A stretch of 64,000 nt of DNA from Thalassobius sp050633445 (GCA_050633445.1 JBOEGN010000033.1:1-64000), one strand, 5' to 3'. Numbered from the stretch's first letter, positions 8,356-16,564 are shown. Notes: generated by a model not told the origin, from the letters alone. Program-made: numbers and translations.

Positions 8356-9744
8356 TTATGCCTCCAAAGCGCGGCGCAACAGCTCCAGATCTTCGGCGAT
8401 CTGGCCATCCTTGGCGCGCAGTTCCTCGATCCGTCTCACCCCGTGCATAACTGTGGTGTGATCCCGCCCGCCAAAACGACGACCGATTTCCGGCAAGGAC
8501 CGCGAGGTCAGCTGTTTGCACAGATACATCGCCACCTGACGCGGGCGGGCATAGGTGCGCACACGTTTCGGGCCGATCATGTCGGACAGGCGAATGTTGT
8601 AGTGCTCGGACACTTTGCGCTGGATTTCCTCGACAGAGATTTTCCGCTCCGAGGCGCGCAGCACATCGGCCAGGCAATCCTGCGTCAGCGCCATATTGAT
8701 CGGGCGACCCACCAACGAGGCAAAGGCGAACAAACGAGTCAAAGCGCCTTCGAGAACACGCACGTTTGTGCTGATCCGATGAGCCAGGAATTCCAGAACG
8801 CCAGCTTCAACCTCGAGGTCGGGATATTGGGTGCGGTATTGCTCGACTTTGGATTGCAGAATCCCCAGACGCAGTTCGTAATCGGTGGGGTGCAGATCAA
8901 CCACCAGCCCGCATTGCAGGCGGGATTTGATCCGGTCTTCCATGTCCTTGATTTCACCCGGCGCGCGGTCGGCCGAGATGATGATCTGCTTGTTCTGATC
9001 CACCAGCGCGTTGAATGTATGGAAGAATTCCTCTTGCGTGGAGTCCTTGCCCGCGATGAATTGCACATCGTCCACCATCAGCACATCGACCGAGCGGAAC
9101 AGCTGTTTGAAATCCATCATCTTGCGATCACGAAGAGCCTGCACGAAACGGTACATGAACTGTTCAGCGGACAGATAGACCACGTTCAGATCAGGGCGCT
9201 GGGATTGCAGCTCCCATGCGATGGCGTGCATCAGGTGGGTTTTACCCAAGCCAACACCGCCATACAGGAACAACGGGTTGAAGGTGACAGGGCCACCCTC
9301 GGCCACACGACGCGCGGCGGCATGGGCCAGTTCGTTAGGCTTACCAACGACAAACGAGTCAAAGGTGAAACGCGCATCCAGCGGAGCGTTCGGCAGCTGA
9401 TCTTCGGCGGCACGTGCGGGCGTCTGGGTCTGCGCCCGGATCGCCGCAGGCTCGACCGGAGTCGGTGCATTCATCGCCTTAGCAACAGCCTGTCGTTGCA
9501 CGTCATTATTCACGCGGAAATCCAGACGGCGCACGGGCTGCCCGGCCATCGTCATGTGATGCAGGATCAGCTCGCCAAAATTCTGCGAGACGTAGTTTCC
9601 AAGAAAGCTGGTCGGCGTTGAAAACGTCGCCACACCCTCGGCGACCACGTCCAGCTCCAGCGGTTCGATCCAGTTCTTGAAGTTATTCTGCCCTACGGTC
9701 TCTAGCAGCGTTTGTTTCAACTGACCCCATTGATCTTGCGTCAT
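8356..9744 (-). CDS. dnaA: Chromosomal replication initiator DnaA
   Basis: AAA+ ATPase that binds and melts the replication origin. The 462 residues show the four domains: N-terminal helicase-loading region, a short linker rich in Ala/Pro (about residues 90-115), AAA+ core with Walker A GGVGLGKTHLMHAI and Walker B VLMVDDVQFIAGK, and the C-terminal DNA-binding helix-turn-helix with FGGRDHTTVMHGVRRI. ATG at 9744 is the start. About 490 bp of noncoding DNA lies upstream, up to the rpsT terminator, and contains clustered GANTC sites that could couple expression to DNA methylation. Confidence 0.98.
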   Translation of the reverse strand: MTQDQWGQLKQTLLETVGQNNFKNWIEPLELDVVAEGVATFSTPTSFLGNYVSQNFGELILHHMTMAGQPVRRLDFRVNNDVQRQAVAKAMNAPTPVEPAAIRAQTQTPARAAEDQLPNAPLDARFTFDSFVVGKPNELAHAAARRVAEGGPVTFNPLFLYGGVGLGKTHLMHAIAWELQSQRPDLNVVYLSAEQFMYRFVQALRDRKMMDFKQLFRSVDVLMVDDVQFIAGKDSTQEEFFHTFNALVDQNKQIIISADRAPGEIKDMEDRIKSRLQCGLVVDLHPTDYELRLGILQSKVEQYRTQYPDLEVEAGVLEFLAHRISTNVRVLEGALTRLFAFASLVGRPINMALTQDCLADVLRASERKISVEEIQRKVSEHYNIRLSDMIGPKRVRTYARPRQVAMYLCKQLTSRSLPEIGRRFGGRDHTTVMHGVRRIEELRAKDGQIAEDLELLRRALEA

Positions 9745-10232
9745 TTTATTCCAGTCCAGCCTGTGTTCGTCCCCAAAATGCGGTCATAATCAACCCACCG
9801 CGCACAACTCGTTCCCCATCACTGGACAAAAGAACTCTGGTCCCGCAGAATTGATCTGCGGGCCGTTCGGTCCCTTTCGGTCCAGCCACACCAAACGCCA
9901 ACGGTGAAATGTTCGGTCGTCCCATAGACCGATCACCCACAAGTTGCACGCAAGGTGCTCATCATATTTGGACAAGGCGCAATACCGATGCGCGAACCCC
10001 ACCTGGGGCCCGTTCGCACAAACGGACCGTCAGCAGCATTCTTATGACGTGCGCCGCGTAGCAGTCAGCGCGTTGTCAAACCTGTCCCCCCAAGGCGATG
10101 TGAATCGCATGGCCAAGCTAGCAAGTCGGCTGCGGAGGGGGCAACTGAACTTCGGGGCTTGACTCAGAGAATCCGAAAAAGAATCTCGGACCGGCGCGCG
10201 CACTGCATCGAATATGTCACAACCGCAGACCC
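9745..10232. other. Long intergenic region upstream of dnaA
   Basis: No convincing gene is seen. It must hold the dnaA promoter. Visible elements: an inverted repeat CCCGCAG/CTGCGGG at 9842-9862 with a 7-base spacer; a direct repeat of TTCGGTCC close to 9867-9884; and four GANTC sites between 10102 and 10185 (10102, 10161, 10169, 10181), the CcrM methylation target in alphaproteobacteria. No clear DnaA box (TTATCCACA) and no AT-rich unwinding stretch were found, so I do not call an origin here. Confidence 0.6.
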
Positions 10233-10262
10233 AAAAAGGGCGCCCCAAACGGGACGCCCTTT
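10233..10262 (-). terminator. Intrinsic terminator after rpsT
   Basis: AAAGGGCG pairs with CGCCCTTT and CCC with GGG around an AAAC loop, with a single internal mismatch. On the minus strand the stem is followed by a run of T (complement of 10233-10237). It lies 33 bp beyond the rpsT stop and isolates rpsT from dnaA. Confidence 0.85.
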
Positions 10263-10295
10263 CAGAATTTCAAAGTATCGGGCAGAGGCCGATTC

Positions 10296-10559
10296 TTAGG
10301 CCATTGCCTTCACACGCGCGGACAGACGCGACATTTTGCGTGCTGCGGTGTTCTTGTGGAAGATGCCTTTGGAGACGCCACGCATCAGCTCGGGCTGAGC
10401 GGTTTGCAGGGCTGCTTTGGCAACAGCCTGATCACCCGAGGCGATGGCCTCTTCGACCTTGCGCAGCTGGCTGCGGATACGGGTACGGCGTGCTTTGTTG
10501 ATCTGGGCGCGACGGTCGTTCTGACGAGCGCGTTTTTTTGCTTGAGGCGAATTAGCCAT
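10296..10559 (-). CDS. rpsT: 30S ribosomal protein S20
   Basis: Small-subunit ribosomal protein that binds 16S rRNA. The 87-residue length and the lysine/arginine-rich helical sequence beginning MANSPQAKKRARQNDRR are typical, as is the conserved GVSKGIFHKNTAARKMSRL near the C-terminus. It has its own terminator, so it is probably monocistronic; its promoter should lie in the 169-bp region upstream, which also contains GANTC sites at 10636 and 10688. The rpsT-dnaA neighbourhood is common in alphaproteobacteria. Confidence 0.97.
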   Translation of the reverse strand: MANSPQAKKRARQNDRRAQINKARRTRIRSQLRKVEEAIASGDQAVAKAALQTAQPELMRGVSKGIFHKNTAARKMSRLSARVKAMA

Positions 10560-10728
10560 TTCAAATCATCCCTTAAGATTGGGGTTACATTTCGATTGCG
10601 TGTACCCCCCATCTGACAGCAGTCCTGTCGGGAACGATTCTAGCCAGAGCGGGCTTCACACGCATGTATAGCGGCGCTTCATACAGAGATTCCCGGAATA
10701 TGCAACGTCGAAATCCCGGAAACCTGTC

Positions 10729-11202
10729 TCAGCAGCATCCCGCGCCACTCGGCTGCACTCCGCAGCACGATGCCGTTGTCGCCATAGTTTGGGCGGCGAT
10801 GGCAGGTTTGCACAAGGCGTTATCCCCGGTCAGCGGAACAATTACCTTACCCTCAGCGCTGAGAGGGTGCCCCAGCTGGTAAATGTGTTTACCCTGATTA
10901 CCATGCGCGAATTCCACGACCATCGGGGCATCTGCCAACCTTTCGAGGGTCTTCAGGCTTTGCGCTGCAATCCCCGTGAATTTGGCAACGGGCATGTGGT
11001 TTGCGCCTTTGACGTCCAGCAACTGCAATGCGGACTCTTGCCAAGTCGTGATTTTGGCTCCGCAGTCGATGCCGGTGATATCGGACAGTTTCAGCTCTGT
11101 CACGTGATAGCCACCGCCGATGGGCCCATCCCGAGTGGTGAAGACCAACGGCGCGTCCTGTGGGAAAGCGTGTAGAGCAGACAATAGTTCAGCAAGTGTC
11201 AT
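10729..11202 (-). CDS. DUF6428 family protein, ArsR-linked
   Basis: Function unknown. Protein of 157 residues from the ATG at 11202, chosen because GAAAGG lies 7 bases upstream; an in-frame ATG at 11217 has no ribosome site and would start inside the operator. The sequence starts MTLAELLSALHAFPQ, contains a compact alpha/beta domain and ends in a Cys-rich tail SCCGVQPSGAGCC. Families of this kind are found beside ArsR regulators; that pairing is seen here, with divergent orientation and shared operators. The Cys tail could bind a thiophilic metal or metalloid, but that is inference. Confidence 0.75.
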   Translation of the reverse strand: MTLAELLSALHAFPQDAPLVFTTRDGPIGGGYHVTELKLSDITGIDCGAKITTWQESALQLLDVKGANHMPVAKFTGIAAQSLKTLERLADAPMVVEFAHGNQGKHIYQLGHPLSAEGKVIVPLTGDNALCKPAIAAQTMATTASCCGVQPSGAGCC

Positions 11203-11215
11203 GGTGAGGCCTTTC

Positions 11216-11235
11216 ATTTCAATGATTCTTGAAAT
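11216..11235. promoter_or_regulatory. Probable ArsR operator, copy 1
   Basis: Perfect palindrome ATTTCAA-N6-TTGAAAT lying 13 bp upstream of the DUF6428 start. An identical palindrome with the same 6-bp spacer lies next to the arsR start. Dyads of this size are typical targets of ArsR/SmtB dimers. Confidence 0.75.
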
Positions 11236-11258
11236 ATAAATGCCTCAAACCACCGCCC

Positions 11259-11278
11259 ATTTCAAGAGGAATTGAAAT
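11259..11278. promoter_or_regulatory. Probable ArsR operator, copy 2
   Basis: Perfect palindrome ATTTCAA-N6-TTGAAAT ending at the base before the arsR ATG; the spacer GAGGAA contains the arsR ribosome binding site. Start-to-start distance to copy 1 is 43 bp, about four helical turns, so two dimers would sit on the same face of the DNA. Binding would block arsR translation-site DNA and both promoters. Confidence 0.78.
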
Positions 11279-11602
11279 ATGAATGAAGCCACAGCTTTGA
11301 CCGCACTGTCATCAATATCCAATGAAACGCGGTTGCGAATGTTTCGCCTGCTGGCTCAGGCGGGCGCGCAGGGGATGACTGCCGGGGATGTGGCCAGTGC
11401 CGTCGGGGCGACGCCGTCTCGGGCGTCGTTCCATCTTGCGGCCTTAGCCGAGGCCGGCCTGGCCACCTCGCAACGCAATGCCAGGCAGGTGCTGTACACC
11501 ATAGATTTTCAGGCAATGGGGGCGTTGATGCGATACCTGCTGCAAGATTGTTGCCAGGGGAACGCGGTGGTTCAGGCCTATTGTACCGACAGTTGCTGTT
11601 AG
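11279..11602 (+). CDS. arsR: ArsR-family metalloregulatory repressor
   Basis: Winged-helix dimeric repressor that releases DNA on binding a metal or metalloid. The 107 residues contain the canonical fold: SNETRLRMFRLLAQAG, then the recognition region ATPSRASFHLAALAEAGL and the wing. Five Cys sit in the C-terminal tail (C91, C92, C102, C106, C107); C91-C92-C102 spacing is close to the As(III) site described for Acidithiobacillus ArsR. No arsenic reductase or efflux gene is nearby, so the inducer is not confirmed. It is divergent from DUF6428 with two operators between them. Confidence 0.9.
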   Translation: MNEATALTALSSISNETRLRMFRLLAQAGAQGMTAGDVASAVGATPSRASFHLAALAEAGLATSQRNARQVLYTIDFQAMGALMRYLLQDCCQGNAVVQAYCTDSCC

Positions 11603-11617
11603 GCCCAGACACGAAAA

Positions 11618-11635
11618 AGGCCGCTTTCGCGGCCT
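11618..11635 (-). terminator. Intrinsic terminator between arsR and enoyl-CoA hydratase genes
   Basis: AGGCCGC (11618-11624) pairs with GCGGCCT (11629-11635) around TTTC. On the minus strand it is followed by five T, so it ends the enoyl-CoA hydratase transcript; on the plus strand it is a weaker end for arsR. It is likely bidirectional. Confidence 0.85.
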
Positions 11636-11657
11636 GATCTTTGGTATGTTCAAAACG

Positions 11658-12434
11658 TTATTTGTCGCGGAATTGCGGCGTGCGTTTTTCGACGAAGGCG
11701 GCCATGCCTTCCTTCTGGTCCTCGGTCGCAAACATCGAGTGAAACAAGCGACGCTCGATCAGCAGGCCCTCTTGCAGAGGCACTTCGAAGGAGCGATCCA
11801 CTGCCTCTTTGATCGCGGTGACCGAGATCATCGACTTTTCGGCAATTTTTGCTGCCGCCGCCAGGGATTCCTCGATCAATTTCTTGGTCGGAACGACGCG
11901 GCTGACAAGACCTGCGCGCTCGGCCTCTTCGGCGCCCATGAAACGGCCCGTCAGGTTCATATCCATCGCCTTGGCTTTGCCGATAGCCCGCGTTAGGCGC
12001 TGGGTGCCGCCGATTCCGGCCATCACGCCCAGGTTAATTTCGGGCTGACCGAATTTCGCGGTTTCCGAGGCAATGATGAAATCACACAGCATCGCCAGTT
12101 CGCACCCACCGCCCAGCGCATAGCCCGAAACGGCCGCGATGATCGGTTTGCGGACACGACCGATCTCGGCCATCTCGGGGCCGAACAGGTCCTCGGTGAA
12201 CACTTCGGTGTAGCTTTTCGAGCTCATCATCTTGATGTCAGCCCCGGCAGCAAACGCTTTCTCGGACCCGGTCAAAACGATGCAGCGTACCTTGTCGTTT
12301 TGCTGTGCAGCGGTCATGGCGTTGGCCAGTTCCGTCAACAGTTGCGCGTTCAGCGCGTTCATGGCGTCAGGTCGGTTCAGCTTTACCAGTGCGACGTGGT
12401 CTTCAACTTCGACGATGATCGTCTCGTAAGCCAT
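11658..12434 (-). CDS. Enoyl-CoA hydratase/isomerase (crotonase family)
   Basis: Adds water to trans-2-enoyl-CoA in beta-oxidation or a related acyl-CoA route. The 258-residue length and motifs are those of short-chain enoyl-CoA hydratase: the oxyanion-hole segments FAAGADIKMM (about residue 65) and GGGCELAMLCD (about 108), and INLGVMAGIGGTQRLTR with a catalytic Glu region at residues 130-145. The Pro usual in the LGxxPGxGG motif is Ala here, a tolerated change. It stands alone between two terminator-like boundaries, so its pathway is not revealed by neighbours. Confidence 0.9.
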   Translation of the reverse strand: MAYETIIVEVEDHVALVKLNRPDAMNALNAQLLTELANAMTAAQQNDKVRCIVLTGSEKAFAAGADIKMMSSKSYTEVFTEDLFGPEMAEIGRVRKPIIAAVSGYALGGGCELAMLCDFIIASETAKFGQPEINLGVMAGIGGTQRLTRAIGKAKAMDMNLTGRFMGAEEAERAGLVSRVVPTKKLIEESLAAAAKIAEKSMISVTAIKEAVDRSFEVPLQEGLLIERRLFHSMFATEDQKEGMAAFVEKRTPQFRDK

Positions 12435-12497
12435 GTGTCAGATTCCTATTGTTCCGGTCAGTCCCGATTGATGGCCAATCCCAGCGCCCGGATCAAG

Positions 12498-13349
12498 CTA
12501 TCTTTGACAGGTTGGGCAGTAAAAAGTGGACCGACCCGATTGGGTGATGCGCTGTATGGCAGACGGGCAACCGGGGGTACTGCAGGGGTTACCTTCTTGT
12601 CCATAAACGCGGAAACGGTGCTGAAAGTAACCCAATTCACCGCTGGCCTGCCGGAAATCCTTTAGACTGGACCCACCGGCCTCGATTGCCTCGGCCAGAA
12701 CATCGCGGACGATTGGCACCAGTTTGGCCACCCGATTCGCCGCAAGTTGGCCCACCTTGCGCTTGGGGTTGATGCCCGAACGGAACAGCGCCTCGCAGAC
12801 GTAGATATTGCCCAAACCGGCGACGATTTTCTGATCCAGGAGGGCGGATTTGATTGGGGTCATCCGCCCCTTGAATGCGTCGACCAGATAATCCTCGTGG
12901 AAATCATTACCCAAGGGTTCCGGCCCGATTGAGGCAAGCAGCTTGTGCTGATCCGCCGTCGCGGTGTCCAGCAGGTCCATCGCCCCGAACCGGCGCGGGT
13001 CGTTGAAGGTGATGCGCGCGCCGTTGTCCATGTCCAGCACCACGTGATCATGTTTTTCCGCGTCAGGATGATCATGCACAAACTGGCCCAGCGGGTCGCC
13101 CGAGACGGTCATGCGCCCGCTCATGCCCAGATGGATCAGTAGTGTTTCCCCCGACCCCAGATCGGCCAGGATATATTTCGACCGCCGTCTCAGCCCCAGA
13201 ACAGTCTGCCCCGTCAACCGCTCTGCCATGCGATCAGGAAAGGGCCAACGCAGGTCGGGCCGGTTCACCTGGGCGCGTGCGATCACTGCGCCCTCCATCG
13301 CGGGGGCCAGGCCACGGCGGACGGTTTCAACCTCGGGCAATTCGGGCAT
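12498..13349 (-). CDS. mutM: Formamidopyrimidine-DNA glycosylase (MutM/Fpg)
   Basis: Removes 8-oxoguanine and other oxidised purines and nicks the abasic site. The start is ATG at 13349, giving MPELPEVETVRRGL; the catalytic Pro2 and Glu3 must be N-terminal, which rules out the longer reading upstream. The 283 residues include the conserved HLGMSGRM, GLGNIYVCEALF helix-two-turn-helix and a C-terminal zinc finger with C-x4-C and C-x2-C pairs ending YCPTCQR. It diverges from ubiE across 87 bp, a pairing frequent in alphaproteobacteria. Confidence 0.97.
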   Translation of the reverse strand: MPELPEVETVRRGLAPAMEGAVIARAQVNRPDLRWPFPDRMAERLTGQTVLGLRRRSKYILADLGSGETLLIHLGMSGRMTVSGDPLGQFVHDHPDAEKHDHVVLDMDNGARITFNDPRRFGAMDLLDTATADQHKLLASIGPEPLGNDFHEDYLVDAFKGRMTPIKSALLDQKIVAGLGNIYVCEALFRSGINPKRKVGQLAANRVAKLVPIVRDVLAEAIEAGGSSLKDFRQASGELGYFQHRFRVYGQEGNPCSTPGCPSAIQRITQSGRSTFYCPTCQR

Positions 13350-13436
13350 GTTTGCTCCTATTGGACAGTTCAGCGCATTGCAGCGCCGTCTCAGCGCCCT
13401 ATAAGAAGGGGCAGAACAACGGACTGGCAAGAGCCC

Positions 13437-14199
13437 ATGACCCAGACAGATCAGAAAACCACTCATTTCGGTTTCACCGAGGTCCCCGAGCATGAAAAGG
13501 CCGGGCGTGTGCAGGGGGTGTTCGGCTCGGTCGCGTCGAAATACGACGTGATGAACGACGCCATGAGCATGGGCATCCACCGCATCTGGANNNNNNNNNN
13601 NNACGCGATGATGGATTGGCTGGCTCCGCGCCCGAATACCCGTCTGCTGGACGTGGCTGGGGGCACCGGGGATATCTCGTTCCGGTATCTAAAACGCGCG
13701 GGTCAGGCCCACGCTACCGTCTGCGATCTGACCGAACCCATGCTGGTCGCTGGCCGTCAACGCGCCGAGGCTGACAGCATGGCCGACAGTCTGGATTGGG
13801 TCGTGGGCGATGCGATGGCCCTGCCCTTTGATGACAACACTTTTGACGTCTANNNNNNNNNNNNNNNNNNNNNNNNNNNNNNNNNNNNNNNNNNNNGCCC
13901 TGAACGAGGCTTACCGCGTCCTGAAACCCGGCGGCCGCCTGATGGTTTTGGAGTTCAGCCAGATCCCGAACGAGCTGATGCAGAAGGTCTATGACCTGTA
14001 TTCGTTCAACATCATCCCTAAGCTGGGGCAAGTGATCGCGAATGATCGGGACTCGTATCAGTATCTGGTCGAATCCATCCGCAAGTTCCCCGATCAGGAC
14101 ACGTTCCTGAACATGGTGAAACAGGCCGGGTTCGAGAACGCGAAATACCGCAATCTGACCATGGGCATCGCCTGCCTGCATTCTGGCTGGAAGGTCTAA
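13437..14199 (+). CDS. ubiE: Ubiquinone biosynthesis C-methyltransferase UbiE (interrupted by two assembly gaps)
   Basis: SAM-dependent methyltransferase for the C-methylation step of ubiquinone synthesis. Seen directly: FGSVASKYDVMNDAMSMGIH near residue 30, the SAM motif LLDVAGGTGDISFRYL, and a second half NEAYRVLKPGGRLMVLEFSQ through to ACLHSGWKV. Two N runs (13591-13602 and 13853-13896) interrupt it, and the halves are in different frames across the second. From the conserved family sequence about 43 bases are expected in the second gap, against 44 N, so the frame change is probably an assembly artefact. ubiB starts one base after the stop. Confidence 0.9.
13591..13602. other. Assembly gap (12 N) inside ubiE
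   Basis: Twelve undetermined bases directly after the codons for HRIW. Family sequence reads W-K-D-A-M at this place, which would need only about 3 bases, so the gap length is probably nominal. Confidence 0.9.
13853..13896. other. Assembly gap (44 N) inside ubiE
   Basis: Forty-four undetermined bases between the codons for DNTFDV and ALNEAYRV. The conserved UbiE segment missing here is about 14 residues plus one base, or 43 bases, so the reading frame differs across the gap by one. Confidence 0.9.
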
Positions 14200-14200
14200 G

Positions 14201-15733
14201 ATGCGCGGGCCTCACAACATTTGGCGGTTGGTTCGCACCGGTGCCACGATGGAGCGCACCGGCGCCATGGGCGTGATCCTGGATGCGATGGACGCCCCGC
14301 GCCCTGTACGCATTCTGGCGCGCACGCTGGCCTGGCCCTTTTCCTGGTTGGGCTACAAGGGTGACCCGGATATGCCGCCCGCCACCCGCGCACTGACCGC
14401 GCTGGGACCGGCCTATATCAAGTTCGGTCAGGTGCTTTCGACCCGCCCCGACGTGGTGGGCGACGACATGGCGCTGCAATTGCGGGTGCTTCAGGACAAA
14501 CTGCCGCCGTTCTCTATCGAAGAGGCCAAAGACGAGGTCGCAGCCGAGCTGGACCGCCCCGTGGACGAGATGTTCAGCACGTTTTCCGAACCTGTCGCCG
14601 CGGCTTCGATCGCGCAGGTGCACAAGGCTCAGTTGCTGGAAACGGGCGAAGAGGTCGCCGTCAAGGTGCTGCGCCCGGGCATCGAACGCGCCTTTCAGCG
14701 CGACATTGATGCGTTCTATTTTGCGGCGGATGTGATCGAATTCCTGTCGCCCGCATCCCGGCGTCTGCGCCCCCGCGACGTGATCTCGCATTTCGAAGGC
14801 GTGGTCCAAGGCGAGCTGGACCTGCGCCTGGAAAGCGCCTCGGCCTCGGAATTTCAGGCCAATACCGAGCAGGACGAAGGCTTTCAACTGCCGCAAATCA
14901 AGTGGGATCTGTCCGGTCGCCGCGTGATGACCATGACCTGGGCCGAGGGCGTTCCGCTGGGCGACAACGACGCCATCGACGCTGCCGGGCACGACCGCCG
15001 AGCCTTGGGTGAACGCGTTTTGGGCCTGTTCCTGAACCACGCTCTGCGCGACGGATTTTTCCATGCGGATATGCATCAGGGAAACCTGAAAGTCGCCGCG
15101 AACGGGAACATCATCGCCTATGATTTCGGGATCATGGGCCATATCGACGAATACACACGCCGGGTCTATGCCGAGATTCTATTCGGCTTCATCCAGCGCG
15201 ATTACCAACGCGTCGCCGAGGTCCATTTCGAGGCCGGGTATGTCCCCGCCAACCATGATGTCGATGAATTCGCTCGTGCCTTGCGCGCCGTGGGCGAACC
15301 GATTTTCGGCATGGACGCCACGCATATTTCCATGGGGCGTCTGCTGAATTACTTGTTCGAAGTGACCGAACGCTTTGGCATGGAAACCCGGACCGAGCTG
15401 ATCTTGTTGCAACGCACAATGGTCGTCGTCGAGGGCGTTGCGCGCTCTTTACACCCGCAGGTCAACATTTGGGAAGTCGCCAAACCCGTGGTGCAATCTT
15501 ATATCACGCAGTCCATCGGACCGCGTGCAGTGGCGCGGGATCTGGCGAAAACGGCGCGTGTTCTGACCCGCTTCGGACCCCGCCTGCCTGGCTTGGTCGA
15601 GGCCGCGTTGATCCGTCAGGCCACGGGCCTGGACACCCCCAAGCCCAGCTCGATCAAGGCCCCGATCCTATGGACGTTGCTAGGGGTTCTGATCGGCGGT
15701 GGCGGCGTTACTGCCGTGCTGGCGTTACTCTAA
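14201..15733 (+). CDS. ubiB: Ubiquinone biosynthesis accessory kinase-like protein UbiB
   Basis: Membrane-associated ABC1/ADCK-type atypical kinase needed for ubiquinone synthesis, probably by helping extract or deliver lipid precursors. The 510 residues carry the family signatures: YIKFGQVLSTRPD (the KxGQ motif near residue 70), AAASIAQVHKAQL (Ala-rich loop), the ExD motif near ELDLRLE, ADMHQGNL and YDFGIMGHI, and a hydrophobic C-terminus (LLGVLIGGGGVTAVLALL) for membrane insertion. It follows ubiE by one base, an operon. Its end overlaps the converging phosphotransferase gene by 9 bp. Confidence 0.96.
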   Translation: MRGPHNIWRLVRTGATMERTGAMGVILDAMDAPRPVRILARTLAWPFSWLGYKGDPDMPPATRALTALGPAYIKFGQVLSTRPDVVGDDMALQLRVLQDKLPPFSIEEAKDEVAAELDRPVDEMFSTFSEPVAAASIAQVHKAQLLETGEEVAVKVLRPGIERAFQRDIDAFYFAADVIEFLSPASRRLRPRDVISHFEGVVQGELDLRLESASASEFQANTEQDEGFQLPQIKWDLSGRRVMTMTWAEGVPLGDNDAIDAAGHDRRALGERVLGLFLNHALRDGFFHADMHQGNLKVAANGNIIAYDFGIMGHIDEYTRRVYAEILFGFIQRDYQRVAEVHFEAGYVPANHDVDEFARALRAVGEPIFGMDATHISMGRLLNYLFEVTERFGMETRTELILLQRTMVVVEGVARSLHPQVNIWEVAKPVVQSYITQSIGPRAVARDLAKTARVLTRFGPRLPGLVEAALIRQATGLDTPKPSSIKAPILWTLLGVLIGGGGVTAVLALL

Positions 15734-16564
15734 AGCCGCCAGTTCCAGCGCCATCGCCCGAGCGTATTGCCGGGATCCCCGCGCGGTTTTCCATGCGCAA
15801 TAAGCAGCCATGCCCCAATGGTGCCACGGCTGCATCGCGCGCAATCTGTCAATCGTCGCACGATCCCCGTATGCGTCCGTAAACGTTGCAATCTCGGCCG
15901 AATCCAGAGGTACACCGCGATAGATCAACTGCATTGCCGGGGACAGAAACAGCGCCAAATCTTCGACCGGATCGCCCACAGCGGGACATTGCCAATCAAT
16001 CAAGCGCACCCCGTCGGGCGTAATCAGAATATTTCCAGGCACAGGATCGCCATGCAGCAAAGCCTGTGCGGACACCCCATCAATGGCTTCAGATCGGGGT
16101 CGCTTTTTCGTCAGCTGAGCAGCCAGTGAGTGCGGCAACTGAGGAAGAATCGCCGCCACTTGCCGTTCGATCGCACCCGATCCGCCAGCCTGCTGTCGCA
16201 GCGCCGACAAAGGCGACACTGCGTGAACCCGGCGCAGCAATTCAGCGACCGGCGCTGTGCCAGCGCGCCAGCTGTGCCCGCTCAGATGCTGGAAAACGAG
16301 ATAGCTCACCCCCTCCTGCTCGACATGTCCCAACAGATTCTGTGCCAAGCCAAGTCCGTGAAGGTGCCGCAAAATAGCGACCTCTTGCCCGGGATCGTTG
16401 GGAAAGCGGGGATTGCCATCACATGGGGCAAAACGCTTCACGACCACATCGCCAACGCGCCAAAGTCGATTGGTCTGCCCCCCGGTCAGCGGCACCCAAT
16501 CCAGACCATCCGCAATCAGATGATCGCTGCGCAGACGCGCGACAAGGGCTGGATCAGGAAACAT
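15725..16564 (-). CDS. APH/choline-kinase family phosphotransferase
   Basis: Kinase-like fold enzyme of 279 residues that probably phosphorylates a small alcohol or amine. The Brenner motif HGDPVPGNILI (about residue 170) and the metal-binding LIDWQCPAVGDPVEDLALF are intact. The N-terminal GGQTNRLWRV resembles choline/ethanolamine kinases and thiamine kinase more than antibiotic phosphotransferases, so a resistance role is unlikely. Substrate is unknown. It converges on ubiB with a 9-bp overlap and lies 59 bp upstream of the flgD end. Confidence 0.8.
   Translation of the reverse strand: MFPDPALVARLRSDHLIADGLDWVPLTGGQTNRLWRVGDVVVKRFAPCDGNPRFPNDPGQEVAILRHLHGLGLAQNLLGHVEQEGVSYLVFQHLSGHSWRAGTAPVAELLRRVHAVSPLSALRQQAGGSGAIERQVAAILPQLPHSLAAQLTKKRPRSEAIDGVSAQALLHGDPVPGNILITPDGVRLIDWQCPAVGDPVEDLALFLSPAMQLIYRGVPLDSAEIATFTDAYGDRATIDRLRAMQPWHHWGMAAYCAWKTARGSRQYARAMALELAALE

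Noticed and set aside
8350..9621. 423-residue plus-strand frame over dnaA
   Set aside because: Antisense to dnaA with no recognisable motif; a frame artefact of high GC third positions.
9745..10232. Replication origin next to dnaA
   Set aside because: No TTATCCACA-type DnaA boxes and no AT-rich unwinding stretch; position alone is not enough.
13350..13580. Longer N-terminus for MutM
   Set aside because: Catalytic Pro2 must be at the N-terminus, so ATG 13349 is the start.
14018..15142. 374-residue minus-strand frame over ubiB
   Set aside because: Antisense to ubiE-ubiB, no ribosome site or family.
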